Positions 17,778 through 27,252 are shown, numbered from the stretch's first letter. The stretch is DNA of 64,000 bases from JBGPLJ01 sp963826145 (GCA_963826145.1 CAWGVW010000001.1:186001-250000); one strand, 5' to 3'. Numbers and translations: made by a program. Notes: generated by a model from the letters alone, not told the origin.

Positions 17778-18945
17778 CCGACCTTCGCTGGCCGCTCGAT
17801 TACCTTCGACTCGATTTCGAAGGGTGTCCCATCGCGTATCCCCGAGATCTTTAGCTTGGCGCCCGGACGCAGCGCCGCTATGAAGGCGAGCGATTCCTGC
17901 GCGCTGCGCATCGGCTTGTCGTTGAGCTTCAGGATCACGTCGCCCGGACGCAGCCCGATGTCATAGGCGGGACTTTTAAGGTACAGGTCCACGAGCTCGA
18001 CACCGGTGCCGTCAGTGATGCCGAATTGCCGGGCGGTGTCTTCCGGCAGGTCCTGCGGAACGATGCCGAACCAGCCGCGGATCACGCGGCCGTTCTTCTG
18101 CATTTCGGCCATTACGCCGCGGACGAGATTCACTGGAATCGCGAAGCCGATGCCTTCCGTGCCCATATTTTTCGAGAGCACTGCCGTGTTGATCCCGACG
18201 AGTTCACCGCGTGAGTTGACGAGCGCGCCGCCGGAATTGCCGAAATTGATCGCTGCATCCGTCTGGATGAAGTTCTCGAACGTCGCGACACCGAGCTGAC
18301 CACGCCCGGTCGCGCTCACGATGCCCTGGGTGACCGTCTGGCCGAGTCCGAGCGGATTGCCGATCGCCAGCACCACGTCGCCGATCCGCAGCTGGTCCGA
18401 CCGGCCGAGCGGCATGACCGGCATCTTCGGCAGGTTGACCCTGAGCACCGCGAGGTCCGTATCCGGGTCACGTCCTACAACCTCGGCTGTCGCCTGGCGG
18501 CCATCGGCAAGTTGCACCCGTATCTCCGACGCATTCGCGATGACGTGATAGTTCGTGACGATGTGTCCGCCGGCGTCGACGACGACACCCGATCCGAGGC
18601 TGCGCTCGATGCGCTTGCGCACCGACGGCCAGACATCGCCGAACATCGAATCGAATTGCGAAGGGTAAGTGCGTTCGGTGACGACGCGCGCGGCAAAGAT
18701 ATTCACCGACGGAAGGCGAGCTGCGCGCCACTGCCTCCGCGTACGAGCCGACCGCAGCGGGTGCACTTGGCACCGCTGATTTTTCGATGGCGGCGGCTGG
18801 CTGCGCCTGCACCTCGTGGACCGGCACCTCAACGACCGTTCGCGGCAGCAGGTCGGGCTTCAGCGAGGAGCAGCACAAAGGCGCCGGCGAGCCCCACGAC
18901 GGTGGAGGCGGCAAGAAACAGCACCAGCTTGGCGAGCTTGGACAT
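17774..18945 (-). CDS. degS: DegS/AlgW-type periplasmic serine protease (frame interrupted twice)
   Basis: Reading from ATG 18945, the product has an N-terminal membrane anchor (MSKLAKLVLFLAASTVVGLA...), a proline- and alanine-rich linker, a trypsin-like domain with His in TNYHVI, Asp in DTDLAVLRV and Ser in GNSGGALVN, and one C-terminal PDZ domain with LRPGDVILKLND. One anchor, one protease domain and one PDZ fit DegS/AlgW, which cleaves anti-sigma factor RseA in the envelope stress response. The frame is broken at about 18864 and at 18706/18707. Removing one base at each yields a continuous 389-residue family member, including SPSVVNIFAARVV across the second break. Without repair only the catalytic region is open. 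I suspect sequencing errors. Confidence 0.85.
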
Positions 18946-18964
18946 GTTTTGGGCCCAGGGCCCC

Positions 18965-18994
18965 TTAAGGCGGCCCATTCGATTTGTGTATAAT
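18965..18994 (+). promoter_or_regulatory. Sigma-70-type promoter for petABC
   Basis: A perfect TATAAT (18989-18994) with a weak -35 TTAAGG (18965-18970) at 18-base spacing would start transcription near 19001, about 90 bases before petA. It lies in the divergent region beside the degS-like start. Confidence 0.6.
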
Positions 18995-19090
18995 GCGCAA
19001 CTTCTTGAATTCTTGGAACCGGAGCGCTCATCACCGCGCCTTCCGGGGGCCCAAAAGAACCAGCATTGCAAGCTCGCCGGGAGAGGCTTG

Positions 19091-19699
19091 ATGAGCGATG
19101 AGGTCGACAAGAGCCGCCGCAACTTCCTGACGGCGGCGACCGCCGGCATGGGTGCGGTCGGCGTAGCTTTTACCGCAGTCCCCTTTATCAGTTCCTGGGC
19201 CCCCAGCGAGCGCGCCAAAGCGCTAGGCGCGCCGGTCGAAGTGGACGTGAGCAAGCTTGAGCCTGGAGCCATGATGACAGTCATGTGGCGCGGCAACCCC
19301 GTCTACATCGTGCATCGAACCAAGGCGATGCTCGACCAGCTGGCGTCGAACGAGGAGAACCTGCGCGATCCGCAATCCCAGGAGTCGGATCAGCCCGCGT
19401 ATGCGAAGAACGAGTCCCGTGCGCGCGAACCGCAGTACCTCGTGCTGATCGCAACGTGCACCCACCTCGGCTGCCTGCCGAAGAACCGCTTCGAGCCGGG
19501 CACCGTCGATATCGACGTGCCGGGCGGCTGGCCGGGCGGTTTCTTCTGCCCCTGCCATGGGTCGAAGTTCGACCTGGCGGGACGGGTCTTCAAGGACGTG
19601 CCGGCGCCGCTCAATCTGCGCGTGCCTCCATACTCCTTCCTGTCGGAGACCGCGCTCGTCGTCGGGCTCGATGAGACGGACAAGAAGGGAGCCGCGTAA
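19091..19699 (+). CDS. petA: Ubiquinol-cytochrome c reductase Rieske iron-sulfur subunit
   Basis: This subunit of the cytochrome bc1 complex takes the first electron from ubiquinol. The 202-residue protein has a twin-arginine type N-terminus (KSRRNFLTAATAGMGAVG) that doubles as a membrane anchor. The C-terminal Rieske domain has cluster ligands in CTHLGC and CPCHGS, spaced with a proteobacterial insertion. Tat export of Rieske proteins is established for the family. The start at 19091 has GAGAGGC upstream. Its stop shares one base with the petB start, giving a coupled petA-petB-petC operon. Confidence 0.96.
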   Translation: MSDEVDKSRRNFLTAATAGMGAVGVAFTAVPFISSWAPSERAKALGAPVEVDVSKLEPGAMMTVMWRGNPVYIVHRTKAMLDQLASNEENLRDPQSQESDQPAYAKNESRAREPQYLVLIATCTHLGCLPKNRFEPGTVDIDVPGGWPGGFFCPCHGSKFDLAGRVFKDVPAPLNLRVPPYSFLSETALVVGLDETDKKGAA

Positions 19700-20976
19700 T
19701 GGCCGCCGAAACGCAGTTGCCGTCCGGCGCCGGGCGCTGGGCGCGGCTTGGAACCTGGATCGATGCGCGCCTGCCGGTGAGCAAGTTCTATCAGAGCCAG
19801 CTCCTCGACTACTACGCGCCGAAGAATTTCAACATCTGGTACTTCTTCGGCTCGCTTGCGCTCGTGGTGCTGGTGCTGCAGCTTGCGACCGGCATCCTCC
19901 TCACGATGTTCTACAAACCGGATGGCGTGATCGATAGCGAGGGCTTCTCCGGAGCCTTCCGAAGCGTCGAATACATCATGCGCGAGGTGAGTGGCGGCTG
20001 GATCATCCGCTACCTCCATTCCACCGGCGCCTCGGCTTTCTTTGTTGTCGTGTACCTCCACATGTTCCGCGGACTGCTCTACGGATCGTACAAGAAGCCG
20101 CGCGAACTCCTTTGGATCGTCGGCGTGATGGTGTACCTCGCGCTGATGGCCGAGGCGTTCTTCGGCTACGTGCTGCCGTGGGGCAACATGTCGTACTGGG
20201 GCGCGACGGTTATCGTCAATCTCGCCGGTGCCATCCCGGTGATCGGGACCAGTCTTATCGAATGGATCCGCGGCGACTACAGCATCGCGGATGCAACGCT
20301 CAATCGCTTCTTCGCCCTGCACGTGGTCGCCGTGCCGCTGATCCTGCTGGGGCTCGTCTTCGTGCACCTCTGGGCTCTGCGCACGGTTGGGTCGAACAAT
20401 CCGGACGGCATCGAGATCAAGAAGAAGCTCGGCGCCGACGGCAAGCCCCTCGACGGCATTCCGTTCCACCCCTACTACACGGTGAAGGATCTGTACGGCG
20501 TCGGGATCTTCGGCGTGGTATTCGCCTCGATCGTGTTCTTCATGCCGACGTTCGCGGGCCTGTTCCTCGAGGCGCCGAACTTCGAGCCTGCGAACCCGCT
20601 CTCGACCCCCGAACACATCGCGCCAGTCTGGTACTTCACACCGTACTACGCCATCTTGCGCGCAGTACCGGACAAGCTCACCGGCGCGGTGCTCATGGCC
20701 CTTGCCGTGCTCGCCTTCGCGTTCCTGCCCTGGCTCGACCGCTCGCCGGTAAAGTCGATCCGCTACCGCTCGAAGATCTGGCTGTACGCGCTCATGGCGT
20801 TCGCCATCGCCTTCTGCGGACTCGGGTACCTGGGCCTGAAACCAGCGGAAGGCACGTACGTGTTGATGGCGCGAATCCTCTCCGTCGTCTACTTCCTGTT
20901 CTTCCTCGGCATGCCGTTCTACACGCGCAACGATCGTGGCCGGCCCGTGCCCGAGAGGTTGACCTACCATGCTTAA
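19699..20976 (+). CDS. petB: Cytochrome b subunit of the bc1 complex
   Basis: Cytochrome b carries the two hemes and both quinone sites of complex III. The 425-residue protein has eight or so hydrophobic segments. Heme-ligand histidines lie in RYLHSTGASAFF with VYLHMFRGL, and in FFALHVVAVPL with VFVHLWALR. The Qo-site PEWY-like motif appears as PVWYFTPYYA. The length is typical of a full-length bacterial cytochrome b rather than a split b6/subunit IV pair. The start codon overlaps the petA stop, and the stop lies inside the petC start region (8-base overlap). Confidence 0.96.
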   Translation: MAAETQLPSGAGRWARLGTWIDARLPVSKFYQSQLLDYYAPKNFNIWYFFGSLALVVLVLQLATGILLTMFYKPDGVIDSEGFSGAFRSVEYIMREVSGGWIIRYLHSTGASAFFVVVYLHMFRGLLYGSYKKPRELLWIVGVMVYLALMAEAFFGYVLPWGNMSYWGATVIVNLAGAIPVIGTSLIEWIRGDYSIADATLNRFFALHVVAVPLILLGLVFVHLWALRTVGSNNPDGIEIKKKLGADGKPLDGIPFHPYYTVKDLYGVGIFGVVFASIVFFMPTFAGLFLEAPNFEPANPLSTPEHIAPVWYFTPYYAILRAVPDKLTGAVLMALAVLAFAFLPWLDRSPVKSIRYRSKIWLYALMAFAIAFCGLGYLGLKPAEGTYVLMARILSVVYFLFFLGMPFYTRNDRGRPVPERLTYHA

Positions 20977-21733
20977 GGGCGCAGCGATCGTGCTCATGTT
21001 CGCGGCCTGCGCGGCGGCATTCGGTGCTGACAGCCCGAACCAGAAATGCATCGAGGGGCTCGGCGCAGCCGAGGCCGATGTGACGAACGTGGCGTCGCTC
21101 CAGAAGGGCGCCCGCAACTTCGTCAACTACTGCCTCGGCTGCCATTCGCTCGGCTTCATGCGCTGGAACCGCCTCGCGAAGGACCTGCGCTTGAGCGACG
21201 AACAGCTGCAGCAGAACCTCATATTTACCGGCGCCAAGGTCCACGATTACATCAAGAGCCCGATGCCGCGCAGTGATGCGACAGAGTGGTTCGGCCGCGC
21301 GCCGCCCGATCTCACGCTCATCACGCGCGCCAAAGGGACGGACTACGTCTACCGGTTTCTGAAGGGCTTTTACCGCGACGATTCGCCGTCGCGGCCGACA
21401 GGCGTGAACAATCTGGTCTTTGACGGCGCCAGCATGCCGGCGGTGCTCTCGGATCTGCAGGGCGTGCAGCGGCTCGAATCGCACGCGGAGCTCGGCGCGA
21501 ACGGCAAGACCAAGGGCAAGCTCTGCGACAAGGTCGTGCTCGAGCACCCCGGCCGCATGAGCGCCGCGGAATTCGACGTTTTCGTGCACGACACCGTGAA
21601 CTTCCTGACGTACATCGGCGAACCGGTGAAAGCCGAGCGCCAGTCGATGGGAGTCATCGTGATCCTGTTCCTTCTCGTATTCACCGCGTTCGCCTATCTC
21701 CTCAAGAAGGAATACTGGAAGGACGTGCATTGA
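20969..21733 (+). CDS. petC: Cytochrome c1 subunit of the bc1 complex
   Basis: Cytochrome c1 accepts electrons from the Rieske protein and passes them to soluble cytochrome c. The 254-residue product has a signal peptide (GAAIVLMFAACAAAFGAD), a single heme motif CLGCH after FVNY, a likely axial methionine in FDGASMPAVL, and a C-terminal transmembrane anchor (MGVIVILFLLVFTAFAYLL) with a charged tail. It overlaps petB by 8 bases and is followed by sspA after about 70 bases, a common gammaproteobacterial order. Confidence 0.95.
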   Translation: MLKGAAIVLMFAACAAAFGADSPNQKCIEGLGAAEADVTNVASLQKGARNFVNYCLGCHSLGFMRWNRLAKDLRLSDEQLQQNLIFTGAKVHDYIKSPMPRSDATEWFGRAPPDLTLITRAKGTDYVYRFLKGFYRDDSPSRPTGVNNLVFDGASMPAVLSDLQGVQRLESHAELGANGKTKGKLCDKVVLEHPGRMSAAEFDVFVHDTVNFLTYIGEPVKAERQSMGVIVILFLLVFTAFAYLLKKEYWKDVH

Positions 21734-21804
21734 GGTCGGGTGACGAGGCCCCTTTTTCGGCGCAGGCGGCCGCGAAACATGAGCCCGGTTGGAGACGCGA
21801 GGAG

Positions 21805-22434
21805 ATGACACAGGTGTCGAGCCGACGCTCCGTGATGACTCTATTCTCGGCGGGCAACGAGGCGGCGAGCCATCGCACGCGCATCGTGCTGGCCGAGAAG
21901 GGCATCAGCATCGATATAGTGAACGTTGAGCCGGGCAATCTTCCGGAGGACCTGCTCGATCTCAACCCGTATCACAGCGTGCCGACACTCGTCGACCGCG
22001 ACCTCGTCCTCTACGATTCGCGGGTCATCTGCGAATACCTCGATGAAAGATTCCCGCACCCGCCGCTCATGCCGGTCGATCCGGTCACGCGCGCGCAGTT
22101 TCGCCTCGCGCTCTATCGGATCGAGCGCGACTGGTACGGTCTTGCGACCGAGATCGACGCCGAGCAGGACAAGAAGCAGTCGCTGAAGCTCAAGAAGATC
22201 CTGCGCGACTCCATTCTCGCGAGCGCGGAAGTCTTCAAGGCGAAGCCGTTCTTTCTCTCCGACGAATTCTCACTGGTCGACTGCACCATCGCGCCCGTCC
22301 TCTGGCGGCTCAATTTCTGGGGCGTCGATCTTCCGGCACAGGCCCAACCGATCGTGAAATACATGAACCTCGTGTTCGCGCGTCCGTCATTTCGCAATAG
22401 CCTGACGGAGATCGAACAGGACATGCGCCCCTGA
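21805..22434 (+). CDS. sspA: Stringent starvation protein A
   Basis: SspA has a glutathione S-transferase fold, binds RNA polymerase and alters transcription in stationary phase and acid stress. It is not expected to conjugate glutathione. The 209-residue product includes RRSVMTLFSAGNEAASHR, LAEKGISIDIVNVEPGNLPE, NPYHSVPTLVDRDLVLYDS and ICEYLDERFPHPPLMPVD, closely matching the enteric protein. Two starts are reasonable: ATG 21805 (used here; GGAG 10 bases upstream) or GTG 21814 (GAGGAG 9 bases upstream). It is followed by sspB, as usual. Confidence 0.93.
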   Translation: MTQVSSRRSVMTLFSAGNEAASHRTRIVLAEKGISIDIVNVEPGNLPEDLLDLNPYHSVPTLVDRDLVLYDSRVICEYLDERFPHPPLMPVDPVTRAQFRLALYRIERDWYGLATEIDAEQDKKQSLKLKKILRDSILASAEVFKAKPFFLSDEFSLVDCTIAPVLWRLNFWGVDLPAQAQPIVKYMNLVFARPSFRNSLTEIEQDMRP

Positions 22435-22456
22435 ACCGCACCCGGATGAGCGGCGC

Positions 22457-22894
22457 GTGGCCAATACTCCCGTAAATTCGCGCCGGCCCTACCTCTTGCG
22501 GGCGATGCACGAATGGATCACCGACAACGGGCAGACGCCGCATATTGTTGTGGACGCGGAAATCGAAGGCGTCGGCGTGCCGCGGCAGTTCGTCAAGGAT
22601 GGCAAGATCATCCTCAACATCAGCCGCAGCGCGACTCAAGGCCTGAGACTTGGCAACGAGGCACTGACGTTCCAGGCCCGCTTCTCCGGTGTCACCAACT
22701 CGATCGCCATTCCGATCCGCGCGGTGCTCGGGATCTATGCGCGCGAGACCGGCCAGGGAATGATATTCACCGAAAACGACCTCGCACCGGAGCCGACGGA
22801 TCCACCGGCCGGACCGCCCGCGAATCCGCCAGGCAAGGCGGGGAGCACGCGCTCCGCAGAATCCAAGCGGCCGAAACTCAAGGTCGTCAAGTAG
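22457..22894 (+). CDS. sspB: ClpXP protease specificity-enhancing factor SspB
   Basis: SspB binds ssrA-tagged polypeptides and tethers them to ClpX for degradation. The 145-residue protein has the substrate-binding domain (RPYLLRAMHEWITDN, PHIVVDAEIEGVGVP, KIILNISRSATQGL), then a flexible Pro/Gly-rich linker and a short tail PKLKVVK. That tail matches the ClpX-binding module at the end of E. coli SspB (LRVVK). Translation appears to begin at GTG 22457; no ATG fits. The gene converges with yraN, 16 bases apart. Confidence 0.93.
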   Translation: MANTPVNSRRPYLLRAMHEWITDNGQTPHIVVDAEIEGVGVPRQFVKDGKIILNISRSATQGLRLGNEALTFQARFSGVTNSIAIPIRAVLGIYARETGQGMIFTENDLAPEPTDPPAGPPANPPGKAGSTRSAESKRPKLKVVK

Positions 22895-22910
22895 CGAAGA
22901 CCGCGGCGTG

Positions 22911-23279
22911 CTAGGCATGGAACGCGGCGCGCAACCATTCCACCCGCATAGCGCCTGCGGCCGGCTCGAGCGTCACGACGTCAAAGCGCACGGGCAGGCG
23001 GCGCAATTCGGGATGCATCATCAGCAGGTGCCGCGTCGCAAGCACGATGCGCCGTTGCTTGCTCGGAGTGATGCTGGCGGCAGCGCCGCCAAAGTCCTTC
23101 GCCGCGCGCTGGCGGACTTCGACGACCACGAGCGTTGCGTCATCCCGCATCACGAGGTCGAGTTCGCCAAAACGGCTCCTATGATTGGCGAGCACGAGTT
23201 TCAGACCCCGCGAGCCCAGGTATTCGGCCGCCTGCCGCTCCGCCTGCAGCCCGACTTCCTGTCGGGGCGTGAGAGCCAC
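22911..23279 (-). CDS. yraN: UPF0102 family protein YraN
   Basis: This 122-residue protein has the YraN signature: ALTPRQEVGLQAERQAAEYL, then GELDLVMRDDATLVVVEVRQR, a restriction-endonuclease-like core (E/D...D...E-x-K-like; here the last position is E-V-R). The function is not established; Holliday-junction-resolvase-like folds have been suggested for the family. Its position just after lpoA is the conserved context. The two genes are one base apart. Confidence 0.88.
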   Translation of the reverse strand: MALTPRQEVGLQAERQAAEYLGSRGLKLVLANHRSRFGELDLVMRDDATLVVVEVRQRAAKDFGGAAASITPSKQRRIVLATRHLLMMHPELRRLPVRFDVVTLEPAAGAMRVEWLRAAFHA

Positions 23280-23280
23280 G

Positions 23281-25176
23281 TCAGTTGCTCGTGGTGGTGC
23301 CCGGCAGCGCGCTTACCGTCGGGCTGATGTAACGCGGTTGCCCCGAACGAATCTCCACCCAATCGAGATCCCGGCGGATCCGGCCGTTGCTGTCGAGACT
23401 CAGGCGCCCGGTCATGCCGGCGATCGATTCGACTCGTGCACTGGCCGCGTCCTTCAAGAGCGGAATCAGGCGGTAGGCGTCGAAACCGAATGCGAACAGT
23501 CGCCCGCGCCGGCTTGCGCGCGCAGGCCACGCGCTCTGGACCGAATCTCGTACCGCTGCGGACACCGGGTCCGATGAGATCATCCACGGCATATCCGGAA
23601 ACTGGATGCCGTCGAGTTCGAGATTCGCCTGCGGATCGGGTTCGTAGGCGTCAGATGTCGCATAGACGGGCAGATCGCCCGCGAAATGGAATCGCAGCTG
23701 CGGTCGAATGAGCCGTGCCTGCGCGGGCTGGCTCGCGACGAAGATGAATTCGGCATCGCCGCGCCGTCGCGGCTCGAACTCGAGCTTCGAACCGAGCATC
23801 GCGGCGAGCCGCTCGTCCCGGGTCCGGCTTTCATCGAGCTTGAGGAGACCCGTGATTTCGGGGGAAAAATCGTTTTCCTGCGGATCGAAGTTGCGCCGCG
23901 CGATGACGCTGCCGCCGGCGCGTTCGAGCTCTTCGGTGAATGCGCCTGTTACCCGATTGCCCCAGTCTCCGCTCGGCGTAAGTACGACGCCGCGCCGGCG
24001 CCCGTCCGCGACGATGCGCCGGGCGGCAAGCCGCGCTTCATCCTCCGGCGTCAGCGCGAACTGGTAGAAGCCACGCGGCGTGCGGGCATCGGCCGGCAGA
24101 AAATTAAGAGCGAGGACCGGAATACGGCCATCCGCGACCGCCGCGACAGCGGCGATCTCATCCTTGGTCAGTGGCCCAATGATGAACTCTGCGCCGTCTG
24201 AGCTTGCTGCCATGTATGCGTCTTCGGCGCGCTGCTCGGCGACGTCGTAGATGCGCACGCGGGGACGCAAGCCGCTGGTGTGCTGGTAATAGGCGGCCAG
24301 GAAGCCGTCGCGTACGACCGCGCCCGCGGCCTGCTGGCGACCCGACAGGGGCAACAGCAGAGCGACATTGGGCGGGTATTCGAGATCGGCTGCGTAGCTG
24401 TGCAGCAACTGTTCGAGCACCGACGACTGGCCCGGGTGTGTTGGATAGCGGGTCCGCCAGTCGTTTACACGTTCCGCCGCACCGAAGGGATTGCGGCTGA
24501 GTTCTAGCCCCACGCGACCGAGGTCAAGCCAGCCGGCAACAATGGAATCGGTTCCTGGCGGTGGGGTAATGGATGCGCCGTGCATGGCGGCATCGCGCAC
24601 GCTTTCGAAGATATGCCAGCGGTTTGCGCGCAATTCGGCTTCCTCGCTCAACCAGCGTTCGCGCTGCATGAGGGCACGAACTGCATCCGCGGAGCGATTG
24701 ACGCCGAAGAGCGCCTGCGCCTCGATGTCGTAGAAGCGGCGAGCGACGGCCAGGGTTGTCGGTTCGCCGAGGAGCTTGATCTCGCCGAGCGCTCTCTCTG
24801 GCTGCGAATTCGCGAGCGCAAGTTCGGCAACGAGGAGGCCTCGCCGCTCCTTCGCTTCGCCCGTGAGTCCAGTGCCGACGAGTGCAGCGACTCTCGCTGC
24901 GTCCGCACGGGACCCCGCCGCCAGCCATTCTTCGCCCGCGGAAATCAGGCGGCTGTCGCGTTCGGTTCCGGCCACAGCGCCCGCGAGCTGCTCGTATGCG
25001 CGTGCGGCGCCGGCGTGATCGCCGGAGCGGGCGAGTCGTTCCGCCGAGTCAGTCGACGGCGCGCGACCGCCGCCCGGCACGACACCGCCGGGGCATGCAA
25101 CCAGCTGCAGGATCAGGGCAGCGGCGCACAGCGAGCGGACGACACGCAGGGCGACACGGGCGGGCCTCACTTGCAT
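23281..25176 (-). CDS. lpoA: Penicillin-binding protein activator LpoA
   Basis: LpoA is an outer-membrane lipoprotein that reaches through the peptidoglycan to activate PBP1A. The 631-residue product has a lipoprotein signal with lipobox LVAC, giving lipidated Cys28. A helical TPR-like N-terminal half follows, then a C-terminal domain of periplasmic-binding-protein type 1 fold (NVALLLPLSGRQQAAGAVVR, EFIIGPLTKDEIAAV, GVVLTPSGDWGNRV). The start at 25176 has GGAGGGG at good distance. It is divergent from rsmI, the same arrangement as in E. coli, and is followed by yraN. Confidence 0.92.
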   Translation of the reverse strand: MQVRPARVALRVVRSLCAAALILQLVACPGGVVPGGGRAPSTDSAERLARSGDHAGAARAYEQLAGAVAGTERDSRLISAGEEWLAAGSRADAARVAALVGTGLTGEAKERRGLLVAELALANSQPERALGEIKLLGEPTTLAVARRFYDIEAQALFGVNRSADAVRALMQRERWLSEEAELRANRWHIFESVRDAAMHGASITPPPGTDSIVAGWLDLGRVGLELSRNPFGAAERVNDWRTRYPTHPGQSSVLEQLLHSYAADLEYPPNVALLLPLSGRQQAAGAVVRDGFLAAYYQHTSGLRPRVRIYDVAEQRAEDAYMAASSDGAEFIIGPLTKDEIAAVAAVADGRIPVLALNFLPADARTPRGFYQFALTPEDEARLAARRIVADGRRRGVVLTPSGDWGNRVTGAFTEELERAGGSVIARRNFDPQENDFSPEITGLLKLDESRTRDERLAAMLGSKLEFEPRRRGDAEFIFVASQPAQARLIRPQLRFHFAGDLPVYATSDAYEPDPQANLELDGIQFPDMPWMISSDPVSAAVRDSVQSAWPARASRRGRLFAFGFDAYRLIPLLKDAASARVESIAGMTGRLSLDSNGRIRRDLDWVEIRSGQPRYISPTVSALPGTTTSN

Positions 25177-25245
25177 AGCGAATTCCCCTCCATGCACGAT
25201 GCGCGCGACTTCCGGTGAAGGGCGGCTAGGGAAGGAAAGATTATA

Positions 25246-26103
25246 GTGGCAAAAGCGGCCGGCACGCTGTACGTCGTCGCGACTCCGATCGGCAATCGCG
25301 GGGACTTCAGTGCGCGTGCGCGGGAAGTGCTGGCGTCGGTCGAATGTGTCGCGGCCGAAGACACTCGCCACAGCGCACCGCTCCTGCGGGAGTTCGGCAT
25401 CGCATCGCGACTGGTATCCCTGCACGAACACAATGAGCCGGCGCGGGCCGCGGAACTGATCGAGCTGCTGGCGGCGGGCAAGGATGTCGCCCTCATCAGC
25501 GATGCCGGCACGCCGCTTATCAGCGATCCGGGATTTCGCCTGGTGAACGCCGCGCATGCAGCAGGCGCGCGCGTCTGCGCCGTGCCGGGACCGAGTGCCG
25601 TGACCGCGGCTCTCAGCATTGCAGGAATTGCAACCGACCGATTCATTTTCGAAGGCTTCCTTCCCGAGAAGGCTGCGGCGCGACGCGAACGGCTCGCGAC
25701 GCTCGCAACAGAGACTCGAACGCAGATCTTCTACGAAGCGCCGCATCGCCTCGCCGATTCACTCGCGGACATGCTGAGCGCGTTCGGCGGCGCCCGACAG
25801 GCCGCGATCGCACGTGAAATGACGAAAATGCACGAGACGCTCTATCGCGGTTCACTCGATGCGCTTGTCGCGGCGGCAGCCGGCGATCCCGACATGGCGC
25901 GCGGCGAAATCGTGATCGTGGTTGCCGGCGCCGAATGCACCGAGAAAGAAGTGGACGAGGAGGGCGAAGCCTTGCTTCGGGTGCTGCTCAGCGAACTTCC
26001 GCTCAAGCAGGCCGTCGACCTCGCGGCCCGTGCGAGCGGCGCGCCCCGCAACGCCCTCTACCAGAAGGCCCTGGCAATTAAGGCCGGCAAACAAGTCGAG
26101 TAG
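25246..26103 (+). CDS. rsmI: 16S rRNA (cytidine(1402)-2'-O)-methyltransferase
   Basis: RsmI methylates the ribose of C1402 in the decoding centre of 16S rRNA using S-adenosylmethionine. The 285-residue protein starts with the family's GTLYVVATPIGNRGDFSARA and has EDTRHSAPLL, ISDAGTPLISDPGFRLV and PGPSAVTAALSIAG, all typical of this tetrapyrrole-methylase-fold group. The start is GTG at 25246 with GAAGGAAAG 7 bases upstream. The partner RsmH, which modifies the base of the same nucleotide, is encoded about 1.1 kb downstream. Confidence 0.95.
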   Translation: MAKAAGTLYVVATPIGNRGDFSARAREVLASVECVAAEDTRHSAPLLREFGIASRLVSLHEHNEPARAAELIELLAAGKDVALISDAGTPLISDPGFRLVNAAHAAGARVCAVPGPSAVTAALSIAGIATDRFIFEGFLPEKAAARRERLATLATETRTQIFYEAPHRLADSLADMLSAFGGARQAAIAREMTKMHETLYRGSLDALVAAAAGDPDMARGEIVIVVAGAECTEKEVDEEGEALLRVLLSELPLKQAVDLAARASGAPRNALYQKALAIKAGKQVE

Positions 26104-26150
26104 GCCCGGAGCACGCAAAGGGACGCGGTCTGGCGGGTTCGCGCGAAAGC

Positions 26151-26179
26151 TTGTCTATAGGGCCTTGCTCGCCTACAGT
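26151..26179 (+). promoter_or_regulatory. Promoter of rnpB
   Basis: TTGTCT (26151-26156) and TACAGT (26174-26179) are 17 bases apart. The -10 ends 7 bases before the predicted 5' end of the RNase P RNA at 26187, the expected spacing. Confidence 0.6.
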
Positions 26180-26186
26180 CCGCGCC

Positions 26187-26560
<374 letters not shown>

Positions 26561-26712
26561 TTTCTCCACCCCAATCCCTTGGGGCCGTGCTGACAGGGCA
26601 TCTCAAGTCCGAACCGTAAGCCTCTGATTTGCGGCCACCTCGATTTTTCGGCGCCGGCTCTTCAATCCGGCGCTAAGTCTCTGTCACCACAGAAATATTT
26701 CATCGTTATCCG

Positions 26713-26741
26713 TTGACGACCTCGAGACGCCTCCCTATAGT
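26713..26741 (+). promoter_or_regulatory. Main promoter of the dcw cluster (PmraZ)
   Basis: TTGACG (26713-26718) and TATAGT (26736-26741) are separated by exactly 17 bases, each one base from consensus. Transcription would begin near 26748, about 46 bases before the mraZ start codon. It is the only strong promoter I can recognise ahead of the mraZ-ftsZ run. Confidence 0.85.
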
Positions 26742-26750
26742 GGCCGCAAG

Positions 26751-26775
26751 TGGGAGAAAGTGGGAGGAAATGGGA
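26751..26775 (+). promoter_or_regulatory. MraZ operator, three TGGGA boxes
   Basis: TGGGA occurs at 26751, 26761 and 26771, spaced exactly 10 bases apart. This is the known DNA target of MraZ (TGGG repeats separated by five bases). The boxes lie just after the -10 hexamer, at and beyond the start of transcription, so binding should repress the cluster, as autoregulation by MraZ is known to do. Confidence 0.85.
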
Positions 26776-26793
26776 GCCTTTCCCCCCGTAAAT

Positions 26794-27250
26794 ATGTTTC
26801 GCGGCGCAACAGAACTCACGTTGGACTCCAAAGGCCGGCTGGTATTGCCCACCCGGTATCGGGAACGCGTCGCCGAGCGTTGCGGCGGGAAATTGATCGT
26901 CACCATTCATCCGGGCGGCGAATGCCTCCTGATCTACCCGCTTGCCGGACTGGGAAGAGCTCGAACGCAAGCTCATGCGCTTGCCGAATCTGCGCCCCGA
27001 CGCGCAGCGCGTACAGCGCCTGCTCGTCGGTCATGCCGCAGACATCGAGCTCGACGGTCACGGACGCATGTTGCTGCCGGCCAATCTGCGCGACTTCGCC
27101 TCCCTGAGCCGCGACGCCGTGCTGATCGGGCAGGGCTCGCATTTCGAGCTCTGGGATGAAGCGCGTTGGTCCGGACGGCGCGATGAATGGCTGAAGGCGA
27201 AGACATCGAGCACCGATCTGCCGCCGGAGCTCGAGTCGCTGACGCTCTAG
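26794..27250 (+). CDS. mraZ: Transcriptional regulator MraZ (frame interrupted once)
   Basis: MraZ is an AbrB-fold DNA-binding protein that forms rings and represses its own operon. The start MFRGATELTLDSKGRLVLPT is canonical. The frame breaks within CTTGCC at 26941-26946. Dropping one T at 26942/26943 gives CLLIYPLPDWEELERKLMR and continues through HAADIELDGHGRMLLPANLR to ESLTL, a 151-residue protein against 152 in E. coli. Both halves of the duplicated fold are intact apart from the extra base. I regard this as a sequencing error. Its own operator lies just upstream, and rsmH begins 2 bases after its stop. Confidence 0.9.
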
Positions 27251-27252
27251 AA

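Noticed and set aside
26935..26950. Programmed ribosomal frameshift in mraZ
   Set aside because: The site CTTGCC is not a slippery heptamer, no stimulatory structure or internal Shine-Dalgarno is seen, and the same kind of single extra base occurs in five unrelated genes.
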